Shown one piece after another: positions 33,860-41,766 of a stretch of DNA of 43,971 nt. The translations under genes were made by a program, and so were the position numbers. Positions within the stretch are counted from its first letter, which is position 1; the number at the start of each line of letters is the position of its first letter. The DNA is from Candidatus Omnitrophota bacterium (GTDB taxonomy: Bacteria; Omnitrophota; Gorgyraeia; Gygaellales; Profunditerraquicolaceae): the NCBI GenBank assembly GCA_029561735.1, contig JAKQWZ010000064.1, positions 67,583 through 111,553 on the forward strand. Direction: 5' to 3'. The notes below the pieces were generated by a model. The model ran no database searches. It saw nothing but the letters and a program-made list of their open reading frames with translations, and was not told the origin of the DNA.

Positions 33860-33940
33860 ACAAAATAATAAAAGCAACATTAGGCGCCGTTTTAAATGAT
33901 AAACGGGCCTACACCTTCTGCGTTAGGAGAGAAAAACGAA

Positions 33941-34306
33941 ATGGATAAAGGTAAGCTATACGGATATGAGCTTGTTCTTGACCTCTATGATTGCAATCCA
34001 AATACTATCAGCTCAAAGAAAAAACTGCAGCAATATGTGGACAAACTATGCAAAGTCATAGATATGAAGAAATACGGCAAGACGTTCCTGCCTTATTTCG
34101 GCTTGAATGAGCCGCAGACTAAAGGTTATTCGCTGGTACAGCTGATCGAAACCAGCTCAATTACCGGGCATTTTTCGGAGTTATGGTGCGCAGCGCACTT
34201 GAATATATTCTCCTGTAAGACATTTGATAAGAAATTGGCTGAAAATTTCAGCAGGAAATTTTTCGGAGCAAAAAAAGTGGTCAGCCGCTGGCTAATAAGA
34301 AGGTAA
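33941..34306 (+). CDS. speD: SpeD homologue: pyruvoyl-dependent decarboxylase
   Basis: A small AdoMet-decarboxylase-fold protein of 121 aa from ATG 33941 (AGGAG 10 bases before). LYGYELVLDLYDCNP is the family start, and LIETSSITGHFSE aligns with the self-cleavage region (canonical ESH(L/I)(S/T)IHTWPE). The serine before SITGH is the likely pyruvoyl source, and NIFSCKTFD holds the conserved Cys. The processing motif is not canonical. The neighbouring carboxyspermidine genes do not need decarboxylated AdoMet. Family members are known to have become ornithine or arginine decarboxylases, which would supply the diamine here; that assignment is inference. Confidence 0.8.
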   Translation: MDKGKLYGYELVLDLYDCNPNTISSKKKLQQYVDKLCKVIDMKKYGKTFLPYFGLNEPQTKGYSLVQLIETSSITGHFSELWCAAHLNIFSCKTFDKKLAENFSRKFFGAKKVVSRWLIRR

Positions 34307-34323
34307 TTGAAGGGTTTTTACAG

Positions 34324-34366
34324 AAAACTGCTGTTCTTTCCGGAAGAAAGGGCAGCGGTTTTTTAT
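34324..34366 (+). terminator. Terminator between speD and the convergent esterase gene
   Basis: AAAACTGCTG..CTTTC and GAAAG..CAGCGGTTTTTT form a long stem with a T-run. It lies between two convergent genes. The A-run on the other arm would let it act for both. Confidence 0.8.
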
Positions 34367-35037
34367 TTCCTGACTAATTTGTATTTTTTATCAATATAAG
34401 GCGAGATTGTGCGGTAAATACGCATAGCCACGATCTTATAGCCGTCGCGGTTAGGATGGAGAAAATCACTCTTTAAACGCGGATTGGTTATAATGCCGCT
34501 GAGGATATTAGGGATAAATATCGCCCCCTTCTGCCTGGCAAGCTCTTTATAGGCTTTACGGTAATTTTTCATAAGCATACCGGCGCTAATATCGGCTATT
34601 GCCACCATGGAGCCCCTGGCCTGGATCTTATCAACCATATCGCTGATATTCTTTAAAGTTTTTTCTTCCGGGACCTTTCGTAAAAAATCATTTCCGCCCA
34701 ATTCTATTATGACCAGTAACGGGTCGCGGCTTAAGACATCGGATTCCAGCCTTTGTAAAGCTTCGGTAGACGTATCCCCGTCTATCCCTTCGTTGATCAC
34801 CGGGATATTTACCATTTCAGCCAAGGCGGTGGGATAACTCTCCTGTTTGGTAACGCCGTAGCCAAAAGTAATACTGTCCCCGAAACAGACAATTGTCTTT
34901 CCTTTTGAGCCGGTATTGCGTACTTCTTTCTTCCCGCAGCCGCTTAAGAAGGTAAAACTAAAAATACAAAACGTAAAACTACAGCCTAAAACTAAAAACT
35001 TTATAAATTTTCTTGCTTTTGAATTTTTAATTGTCAT
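34363..35037 (-). CDS. TesA-like GDSL esterase/lipase, lipoprotein
   Basis: SGNH hydrolase with block I IVCFGDSITFGYG (Ser ~54), block II Gly in INEGIDGDTS, block III IELGGNDFLR and block V DFLHPNRDGY (Asp/His). This set matches arylesterase/TesA-type enzymes. The signal peptide ends in LSGCGKK, so it is a lipoprotein. The FLVLGCSFTFCIFSFTFL core is written by an AT-rich short repeat. 224 aa. It is the last gene of the salvage operon, 9 bases after rlmN, with no clear ribosome-binding site. Substrate unknown. Confidence 0.85.
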   Translation of the reverse strand: MTIKNSKARKFIKFLVLGCSFTFCIFSFTFLSGCGKKEVRNTGSKGKTIVCFGDSITFGYGVTKQESYPTALAEMVNIPVINEGIDGDTSTEALQRLESDVLSRDPLLVIIELGGNDFLRKVPEEKTLKNISDMVDKIQARGSMVAIADISAGMLMKNYRKAYKELARQKGAIFIPNILSGIITNPRLKSDFLHPNRDGYKIVAMRIYRTISPYIDKKYKLVRK

Positions 35038-35063
35038 TTTGACTTTTTACTTTTGACTTTCTC
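34951..35063. repeat. AT-rich short repeats across the rlmN-esterase junction
   Basis: Units of the AAAACTA/AAACTAAAAA type (34951-35000) encode the esterase signal peptide. AAAAGTC/AAAAGTA units (35036-35061) encode the last residues of RlmN and the space before the esterase ATG. Confidence 0.6.
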
Positions 35064-36082
35064 TTAATCTGAGTTGCCCGCATGCCGCCTCAATATCCTG
35101 TCCGCGGCTTGAGCGTAAAGTCACATTTACATCAGACTTTATCAGCATGTCCCTGAACATCAGTATATCCACTTTTCCCGGGGGTTCAAGCCCTAATTCT
35201 TTTATAGGGTTGCACGGTATCAGGTTAACTTTAGCCTCCAGGCCGGCTATAAGCTTAACCAGATTCTTTGCGCTTTGCAGGTCTGAATTCAGCCCCTTGA
35301 TCATAGTATATTCAAAAGTGACCTGCCTATTGGTATCTTTGATGTATTCTCTTAATGCCCCTATCAGTTCTTTTAATGGATATTTTTTTATTTATCGGCA
35401 TGATTCTGGAACGGGTTAAATCGTCTGCCGCGTGCAAAGAAACGGATAATTCCACTTGCAGGCCTTCCTTGGCTAATTTTCTGATTTGAGGAACCAGGCC
35501 GCAGGTTGAGATGGTAATCCTGCGCTGGCCTATATTCAGGGACTCCTTGGAATTAATAATACGGATTACCTTTAATACGTTGTCATAATTATCCAGCGGC
35601 TCACCCGTACCCATAAAAACTATATGGGTTAATTTATTGCCCTCTGAATTGCATTTAATCAACAATACCTGCTCCATCATTTCACCGCAGGTGAGATTTC
35701 TTTTAAAACCCGAAGCGCCGCTGGCGCAAAACCCGCAGGCGTATTTACAGCCTGCCTGGCTGGAGACACATCCGGTAACCCGGTCATCTGCAGGAATTAT
35801 AACCGATTCTATTAAGTTTCCGTCGTCCAGGCCCATAAGCAGCTTTTGAGTCTGGTCGCGCGAAATGGATTTTTTGACCAGTTTAAAGCCAATAATGAAG
35901 AACTTATCTTTAAGCTTATTACGTAATTCAGCCGGCAGATTGGTCATCCGGTCAAAATCAAACACGCCTTTCTGGTATATCCAGGAGAATATCTGTTTAG
36001 CGCGGAATTTTTCAGCCGAAATCTGCGGCAATTCGCGCTCTAATTCAGACAGGCTGAAATCTTTGAGGTCTACCATAGCCAT
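35047..36082 (-). CDS. rlmN: 23S rRNA/tRNA adenine-C2 methyltransferase RlmN, frameshifted
   Basis: A radical-SAM enzyme that methylates A2503 of 23S rRNA and A37 of tRNA; the reaction gives 5'-deoxyadenosine. It has the [4Fe-4S] motif CKYACGFCASG (~117-124), FMGTGEPLDNYDNV and QVELSVSLHAADD. The frame breaks at a seven-T run (35383-35389). Removing one base restores MPINKKYPLKELIGALREYI through to the C-terminal ACGQLRLRES with the catalytic Cys, giving 344 aa. The track shows the halves as 35327-36082 and 35047-35304. Sequencing error, recent mutation or slippage are all possible. It follows the acyl-CoA synthetase by 2 bases. Confidence 0.9.
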
Positions 36083-36084
36083 AT

Positions 36085-37581
36085 TTATTTACGAAGCAAT
36101 TCTTTGTCTATTTTTCCGGTGCGGTTCTTCGGCAATGCGGGTTTAAACTCAAAGTAATGCGGAATCTTGAAATGTGCCAGGTGCTGGCGCAGAAAATAGC
36201 GCAAATCTTCTTCCTCCAGGTTCTTATTATCCTTTAAGACTACAAATGCCTTAGGGACTTCGCCTCTTAAATTATCATTCACACCCACAACCGCAGTTTC
36301 AGCAACATCCGGATGTTTTTGTATGGCTGCCTCTACTTCAGGCTCAAAAACTATCTCTCCCCCCACCTTAATCATCTCTTTCTTGCGGCCGACAATATAC
36401 AAATGTCCCTCTTCATCAAACCTCCCCAGGTCGCCGGTATGAAACCAGCCATTGCGGATTGCCTCTTTAGTGGTCTCGGGGTCCTTAAAATACCCGTCGG
36501 TAACCACCCATCCGCGGCAGACAATTTCTCCTACCCGGCCCTGCGCAACTTCTTTTCCTGCGTCATCAAATATTTTTATATCAACCCAGGGCAAAGGTCT
36601 GCCTACGCTCTCTATTTTTGTTGAGCCCATAGGCAAAACCACTGTAGGGGCATTAGTTTCAGTCATGCCCCAGCCGTTTAACAGGTGCGCATCAGGGCAA
36701 TATTTATGGAATCTCTTCAAAGCATCTGGCGAATTTGAAGCCCCGAATGTGACCATCCAACGCAGAGAAGAAAGGTCAAAGCTTTCAAATTCTTTCAACT
36801 GCAAAAACGCATAATACATTGACGGCACGATCCAGAAACAAGTCACCCTGTAAGCCTGAATATTCCTGATAAATTCCAGCGGTATAAAACGCTCCATTAT
36901 AACTATGGTTATGCCGAAAGATACGCAGTTCTGAATATGGATCAGGCCCCCTGAATGCGAAAAAGGCAATGCGCAAAGCACAATATCTTTTTCGTTTAAA
37001 TCCACAAAGAAGCCCATGGATTTTGGCGCGGCTCCCAGCTGCAAATAATTAATTAAAACACCTTTGGGTTTTCCGGTAGTGCCCGAAGTATAAAAAATTA
37101 TGGCATAGTCCTTATCATTGACAGCGGCCTTAGGAGCGGCATTCTTTCCCCGGGCAATCAGCTCTTCAAGGCCAAAGCAGCCTTCTTTTTTTTCAAAACA
37201 GGTAATAATATTTTTCAGCGACGGACAGGCAGATTTTAATTTGTCCAAGGAAATATTTGCTTTTGTTTTTAGTATCAGCGTCTTGGCCTCACAATGGCTT
37301 ATGCAGGAAATAAGCTCATCTTCGGTAAGCATAAAATCTAAAGGCACGGCTGTTGCGCCCAAGGACCAGATAGCCAAATACGCATAGAAATACTGGGGGC
37401 AGCTGGGCAAATAGATAGCTACCTTGTCCGATTTATTAACCCCCAGCCCAAACAGGCTGTCGGCTAATCTAAACGAATTATCCTTCAGCTGTAAAAAGCT
37501 GATATTCTGGTCTTTAAAAATTACTGCTGTTTTTTCGGGCGTTCTTTTTGCCCTTGATTCCAAAAGGTTTATCACGTCCAT
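36085..37581 (-). CDS. Class I acyl-CoA synthetase (AMP-forming)
   Basis: Activates a carboxylic acid to its acyl-CoA through an acyl-AMP. Motifs: IIFYTSGTTGKPKGVLI (P-loop, ~155), GWGMTETNAP (~300), FHTGDLGRFDEEGHLYIVGRKKEMIKVGGE (~375-405) and the catalytic Lys in LPKNRTGKIDKELL at the C-terminus. At 498 aa it is a medium-size ligase; the acid cannot be read from motifs. In the operon it follows the aldehyde dehydrogenase by 2 bases, so its acid is probably the dehydrogenase product (acetate or methylthioacetate). Confidence 0.92.
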   Translation of the reverse strand: MDVINLLESRAKRTPEKTAVIFKDQNISFLQLKDNSFRLADSLFGLGVNKSDKVAIYLPSCPQYFYAYLAIWSLGATAVPLDFMLTEDELISCISHCEAKTLILKTKANISLDKLKSACPSLKNIITCFEKKEGCFGLEELIARGKNAAPKAAVNDKDYAIIFYTSGTTGKPKGVLINYLQLGAAPKSMGFFVDLNEKDIVLCALPFSHSGGLIHIQNCVSFGITIVIMERFIPLEFIRNIQAYRVTCFWIVPSMYYAFLQLKEFESFDLSSLRWMVTFGASNSPDALKRFHKYCPDAHLLNGWGMTETNAPTVVLPMGSTKIESVGRPLPWVDIKIFDDAGKEVAQGRVGEIVCRGWVVTDGYFKDPETTKEAIRNGWFHTGDLGRFDEEGHLYIVGRKKEMIKVGGEIVFEPEVEAAIQKHPDVAETAVVGVNDNLRGEVPKAFVVLKDNKNLEEEDLRYFLRQHLAHFKIPHYFEFKPALPKNRTGKIDKELLRK

Positions 37582-37583
37582 AT

Positions 37584-39020
37584 TTACACCCCGTACCAGT
37601 AGTTGACTATCGGTTTTGCGCCTTTGGTTTCATCAATAAATATATTTTTTAATTTTGTATACTCCAGCATCCCCTCCCGGCCCAGCTCCTTGCCAAAACC
37701 ACTCTGCTTAAATCCGCCGTAAGGCAACTCATTGTAAAACATCCCGTAAGTATTAACCCAGACTGTGCCGGCATTAACCTGCGCGGCTATTTCTCTGGCT
37801 TTACTGACATCCGCGCTCCAAACACATGCGGCCAGGCCAAAATCCGAATCATTAGCCAACTTTAACGCTTCTTCGGTATTAATAAATTTATTCACGCATA
37901 CAACCGGGCCAAAGACTTCCTGTTGAAATATCGTATTTCCCGGATCCACCTGGGCGAACACAGTAGGTTCAAAGAAATATCCGTCTTTAAATTCTTCGCC
38001 CCTGGGGATATTGCCGCCGCAAAGCAGCTGCGCCCCTTCTTTTTTGGCTTTCTCAACAAAAGCCTGCACCTTCTTTTGCTGGCTTTCTGATATTAACGGC
38101 CCGATCTGCGTTTCGTGGTCCAGGCTATTGCCTAATTTAAGCTTTTTAACTTTGTCTAAAAACGCCTCAATAAATATCTCATAGATTTCTTCATCCACCA
38201 GAATACGCGACATCTGCGTGCACATCTGGCCCTGGTTCAAGAACACGGAACACAGCGAGGCATTAACAACAAGCTCCATATCCGCATCTTTTAGAATTAT
38301 TGAGGCTGATTTGCCGCCTAATTCCATAAGCAGTTTCTTAACGTTTGATGAGGTATATTTTAATATCTCTTTGCCCACTTCATTGCTGCCGGTAAAAGAG
38401 ATCATATCCACGCGCTTATCCGAACAAAGCTTTTCTCCTAATAACGGGCCGCTTCCCACAACCAGATTAACTGTCCCTTCAGGCAGGCCGGCATCATCCA
38501 TTATTTTGATCAGCTCCAGTGCGGTTAACGGGGTCAGGCTCGAAGGCTTCAAAATAACCGTATTGCCGGCAGCCAAGGCCGAAGCTAATTTCCAGGATGC
38601 GATTAACAACGGGTAATTCCAGGGAATTATCAATAAAACTACCCCTTGCGGCTGGCGTACTAATAAGCTTTTTGCGTTCTCAACTTCCAGCCCTTCGGGT
38701 TTCAGATATTCCTCCATGGCCTGTGCGGCATGTTCAAAGGCCTTAGCGCTGGAAGGGATGTCCATAAAAGTTGTTTCTTTAATGGGCTTACCGGAATTCA
38801 TTGACTCTAATTTCGCTAATTCAGCGGCATTTTCCAAAATCCCCTTAGAGATCTTAAGCAAAATATCCCTTCGCTCGCTTAAAGGCATAAGCGGCCATCT
38901 GCCGTTATCAAAGGAATTGCGGGCCTTGGCAATAGCGCTTTCAATGCGCTCCTGGCTGTCAGGCTCCAAATGAGTGATAATTTCAGAGGTGCAAGGATTG
39001 ATTATTTCTAGATTTCTCAT
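37584..39020 (-). CDS. NAD(P)-dependent aldehyde dehydrogenase
   Basis: Oxidises an aldehyde to its acid. Motifs: IIPWNYPLLIASWKLASALAAGNTVILKPS (~130-160), SFTGSNEVGKEI, general-base Glu in MELGGKSASI (~250) and nucleophile Cys in NQGQMCTQMSR (~283). QEVFGPVVCV and NELPYGGFKQSGFGKELG complete it. At 478 aa it is a complete betaine-aldehyde-dehydrogenase-like enzyme. It overlaps the aldolase by 4 bases. Position between an aldolase that should release a small aldehyde and a CoA ligase suggests acetaldehyde or methylthioacetaldehyde as substrate; this is inference. Confidence 0.94.
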   Translation of the reverse strand: MRNLEIINPCTSEIITHLEPDSQERIESAIAKARNSFDNGRWPLMPLSERRDILLKISKGILENAAELAKLESMNSGKPIKETTFMDIPSSAKAFEHAAQAMEEYLKPEGLEVENAKSLLVRQPQGVVLLIIPWNYPLLIASWKLASALAAGNTVILKPSSLTPLTALELIKIMDDAGLPEGTVNLVVGSGPLLGEKLCSDKRVDMISFTGSNEVGKEILKYTSSNVKKLLMELGGKSASIILKDADMELVVNASLCSVFLNQGQMCTQMSRILVDEEIYEIFIEAFLDKVKKLKLGNSLDHETQIGPLISESQQKKVQAFVEKAKKEGAQLLCGGNIPRGEEFKDGYFFEPTVFAQVDPGNTIFQQEVFGPVVCVNKFINTEEALKLANDSDFGLAACVWSADVSKAREIAAQVNAGTVWVNTYGMFYNELPYGGFKQSGFGKELGREGMLEYTKLKNIFIDETKGAKPIVNYWYGV

Positions 39021-40018
39021 TTAATTTTGACCATCCTGAATTTCTCAAAAACCTTTGTAAACGGCACATACCAGCGGGAAAGCTTGCCGAATTCTCCTTT
39101 TAATTTCATCTTGCCCTGCATTGTAGCCACAAATGGGTCGATCTTGCCGTAAAATATCATTTCCCAGACATCGGTTGGCGCTGAAATTATAAAAGGCGCG
39201 TCTTCTTCAGAATCAAGTTTTGTAATCACGCCTTTTTCAAAATTGAACCTGAAAGGCTTGCCTGCGCCGTCCATTTTAATCACCAACTTAACAGTGAGAT
39301 CCAGCTCCCCGCCTTTTTTGCGGATAACTTCATCTTTGTTTACAAGGTCAACTATTGCCTGGATATGCTCCTGGCTAAACATAAGAAAGCTCTTATCGCT
39401 TTCAAGGTCGGCCTTTATACCCTTATCCAGCTCATCAAAAATATCTTTCTTAAATATTCGCGCCACTGCCGCAACTTTTATCGCTTCTTCCAGCGTTTCT
39501 ATAATATAAAGCGCATCGCTGAATTTATCGGCGATTGAAATGACCCCGTGGTTTTTAATCACTACTATGCTGCTTTCTTTGAGGGCATTGATCACTAATT
39601 CCGGCTTGGTAATCGTCGGGGTATCCTGCTCTACCACCGGAATATTGCCCAGATAAAGCTTAGTCTCAAAAGTAATCGGTTTAAGATCCGGATAAACCGC
39701 AAAATAAGCATTGATCAGCGTCGGATGGCAATGGATAACAACTTTACTGGGAAAATTCTTATAAACTAACGAGTGTAATGGAAATTCCGAAGTCAGGCGC
39801 TCCTTCTTGATGTCCATGGGGCTAGAAAGGTCGACTTTTATGATATCTTCGTGCGTCAGGCTGCCTAAAGATGTGCCGGTAGCAGTAACCAGTATAGAAT
39901 TTTGGTCTATCCGCTGGCTGATGTTTCCGGAACGGGCAACTACTAAACGCAAATCGTAAAGCTTTTTGCCTAACGCAATTATTTCGTCTCTGTATTTGTT
40001 TTCTTTATTAAAGATCAT
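39017..40018 (-). CDS. Class II aldolase fused to an SCP2-like domain
   Basis: Residues ~1-200 are a zinc class II (fuculose-phosphate type) aldolase. The catalytic Glu and first His lie in SEFPLHSLVY, the metal ligands in VVIHCHPTLINAY, and a third His in VVIKNHGVIS. Residues ~215-333 resemble a sterol-carrier (SCP2) domain (VKLVIKMDGAGKPFRFNFEKG ... TMQGKMKLKGEFGKL). Such aldolases can split 5-deoxyribulose- or methylthioribulose-1-phosphate to DHAP plus an aldehyde. It overlaps mtnA and the dehydrogenase by 4 bases each. The SCP2 part has no obvious role in this step. Confidence 0.85.
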   Translation of the reverse strand: MIFNKENKYRDEIIALGKKLYDLRLVVARSGNISQRIDQNSILVTATGTSLGSLTHEDIIKVDLSSPMDIKKERLTSEFPLHSLVYKNFPSKVVIHCHPTLINAYFAVYPDLKPITFETKLYLGNIPVVEQDTPTITKPELVINALKESSIVVIKNHGVISIADKFSDALYIIETLEEAIKVAAVARIFKKDIFDELDKGIKADLESDKSFLMFSQEHIQAIVDLVNKDEVIRKKGGELDLTVKLVIKMDGAGKPFRFNFEKGVITKLDSEEDAPFIISAPTDVWEMIFYGKIDPFVATMQGKMKLKGEFGKLSRWYVPFTKVFEKFRMVKIK

Positions 40019-40956
40019 TTACCCACTCCTAAATGTATGTGTTTGGTGATCAGCTCGCTGGGGGTCACGTCAAAAGCCGGATAATATCCTTTTACGCCTT
40101 TGGGCGCCAAACGAACCTTGCAAAACTCCAAGAGCTCCTCTTCGGGCCTGATCTCAATCTTAATATCTTTGCCGCTGGCAAAAGACGACGGCGGCGGGCA
40201 GATAACATAAAAAGGAATAGCGAAATGTTTTGCCAAAAGAGCAATCTGATATGTGCCGATTTTGTTGGCAATATCTCCGTTCTTAGTCAAATGGTCTGCT
40301 CCGACAATCACTTTGCTAACTTTGCCTTCGCCTAGGACATGCGCCACCATATTATCGGCGATAACCGTTACATCAAACCCTCCCTTTTTCAATTCCCAGG
40401 CAGTCAAACGCGCGCCCTGTAAATAAGGCCGGGTCTCGGTAACAATAAATTTAATTTTCTTCTTCTGCCTACGGCAGAATTCTGCGATTAAAGGCATTAG
40501 CCCGCTGATATTGCAATGGGTCAGGATCGTATCGCCGTCTAAAATAAGCTTGCTCGCCTCTTCCGCCTGCTTTATGCGCCTGCCTTTTAACATTTCCAGA
40601 AATCCGAGAATACTCTGCTCTAAAGGTTTTCCTGTTGCGACCCAGCCCAAAACCATATCAGTCATAAACTTAAAAGACAGCGTCGGACGCGTCGCGTTTA
40701 TAGCCTTGGCTACTTTCTGTAACACCGGCAGGATATTTTTGTTACGCTTAATCTTTTTTGCCTCCAGAAGAAAAGTATAGAATACCAGAAGCACCTGCCC
40801 TACTGCCCGAGTCTTCATCTCTTTTATCGCGCGGCAAGAGCCTTTATAATCCCTTACCTTTATATAGGAGACTTTGGACGGCAGCTTAGTCTCATCCAAT
40901 ATTGAGATGAACTTGCCTTTTAATTCAATCGGCCAGAAAAGGGGCGAGAACTTCAT
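40015..40956 (-). CDS. mtnA: MtnA-like sugar-1-phosphate isomerase (eIF2B family)
   Basis: MtnA converts methylthioribose-1-phosphate (and, in dual-use pathways, 5-deoxyribose-1-phosphate) to the ribulose form. The catalytic Cys lies in ILTHCNISG and the Asp in VIVGADHLTKNGDIANKIGTYQIALLAK. TETRPYLQGARLTAWELKK is diagnostic. The usual N-terminal RGAPAIG loop has changed to TRAVGQ, and 313 aa is shorter than the typical ~345. The altered loop suggests a shifted substrate. It lies 2 bases after the phosphorylase and overlaps the aldolase by 4. Confidence 0.88.
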   Translation of the reverse strand: MKFSPLFWPIELKGKFISILDETKLPSKVSYIKVRDYKGSCRAIKEMKTRAVGQVLLVFYTFLLEAKKIKRNKNILPVLQKVAKAINATRPTLSFKFMTDMVLGWVATGKPLEQSILGFLEMLKGRRIKQAEEASKLILDGDTILTHCNISGLMPLIAEFCRRQKKKIKFIVTETRPYLQGARLTAWELKKGGFDVTVIADNMVAHVLGEGKVSKVIVGADHLTKNGDIANKIGTYQIALLAKHFAIPFYVICPPPSSFASGKDIKIEIRPEEELLEFCKVRLAPKGVKGYYPAFDVTPSELITKHIHLGVGK

Positions 40957-40958
40957 GA

Positions 40959-41707
40959 TTATTTTCCTTCCAGTTTTTTCACTGTTTCCAAAGCGATTTT
41001 TATCATATTGGCCTCAGCCATATAATAAAGCGGGTTCATAAAACCCATTTCGCCGGTAATTACGTTATCACTGACAGCCAGAATCGAAGCGGCTTTAACG
41101 TTATATTTCTGGGCAATGGTCAGGAGTGTTGAAGAAACCATATCCACTGCCGTAGCGCCTTCTTTGCGCTTTGCCTCGACTATTTCTCTAGTCTCGCGCA
41201 AAAGCGCATCTGTGGTCCAGGTGGTGCAGCGATGCACATTACAGCCCATTTCTTTGGCTATATTAAACATCAAATCCGATATCTTCTTATCTGCAACTGT
41301 CACAAAATCTTTATCCACATAATAAGGCGTTACTCCGTCACCGCGGATAACTTTATCTACGATAACCAGATCGCCAACTTTAATATTTTCGTCAAGTGAT
41401 CCACAGGTGCCGATACGGATAATATTCTGAATTCCGGCATTGCACATAACTTCTGATGTGATTGCAGTATCAGTTGAAAACCTCCCACCGTTAATAGTAG
41501 TCAGTTTTATACCTTCAAACATTCCGGTATACATAGTATATTCCATAAACGAGAAATTCTTTACCGGATTTTCTATCTTCTTCATCAATACTTCCATCCT
41601 GTCACGCGGCCCCGGCACTATCGCGTATTACCCACATCCTGCGGCCTCAGCTGCACCATTGCGGTCAAATCCTTGCCAGTTAAGTGTACGTCTTTCTGCA
41701 TTTGCAT
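40959..41707 (-). CDS. PNP/uridine-phosphorylase-family nucleoside phosphorylase, frameshifted
   Basis: Phosphorolysis of a nucleoside to base plus sugar-1-phosphate. The tracked ORF (41618) starts too late. ATG 41707 (AGGAG 8 bases before) gives MQMQKDVHLTGKDLTAMVQL and hits a stop after DVGNTR. One missing base near 41624 restores AIVPGPRDRMEVLMKK, so the full protein is ~249 aa. IIRIGTCGSLDENIKVGDLVIV is the phosphate/ribose signature. The usual (D/E)ME motif is DMV, so the Glu that binds the ribose 2'/3'-OH is missing. First gene of the salvage operon, with a hairpin in its 5' leader. Confidence 0.86.
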
Positions 41708-41731
41708 ATCTATTTCTCCTTAAATGAGCAG

Positions 41732-41766
41732 ACAACTTATGGAGCATGAAATGCGACATAAGTTGT
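41732..41766 (-). promoter_or_regulatory. Nested hairpin in the 5' leader of the salvage operon
   Basis: ACAACTTATG and CATAAGTTGT form a perfect 10-bp stem. Inside it GCAT/ATGC forms a second stem, with symmetrical TC/TC bulges. It ends about 10 bases before the AGGAG of the phosphorylase gene. I cannot match it to a known riboswitch. Confidence 0.55.
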
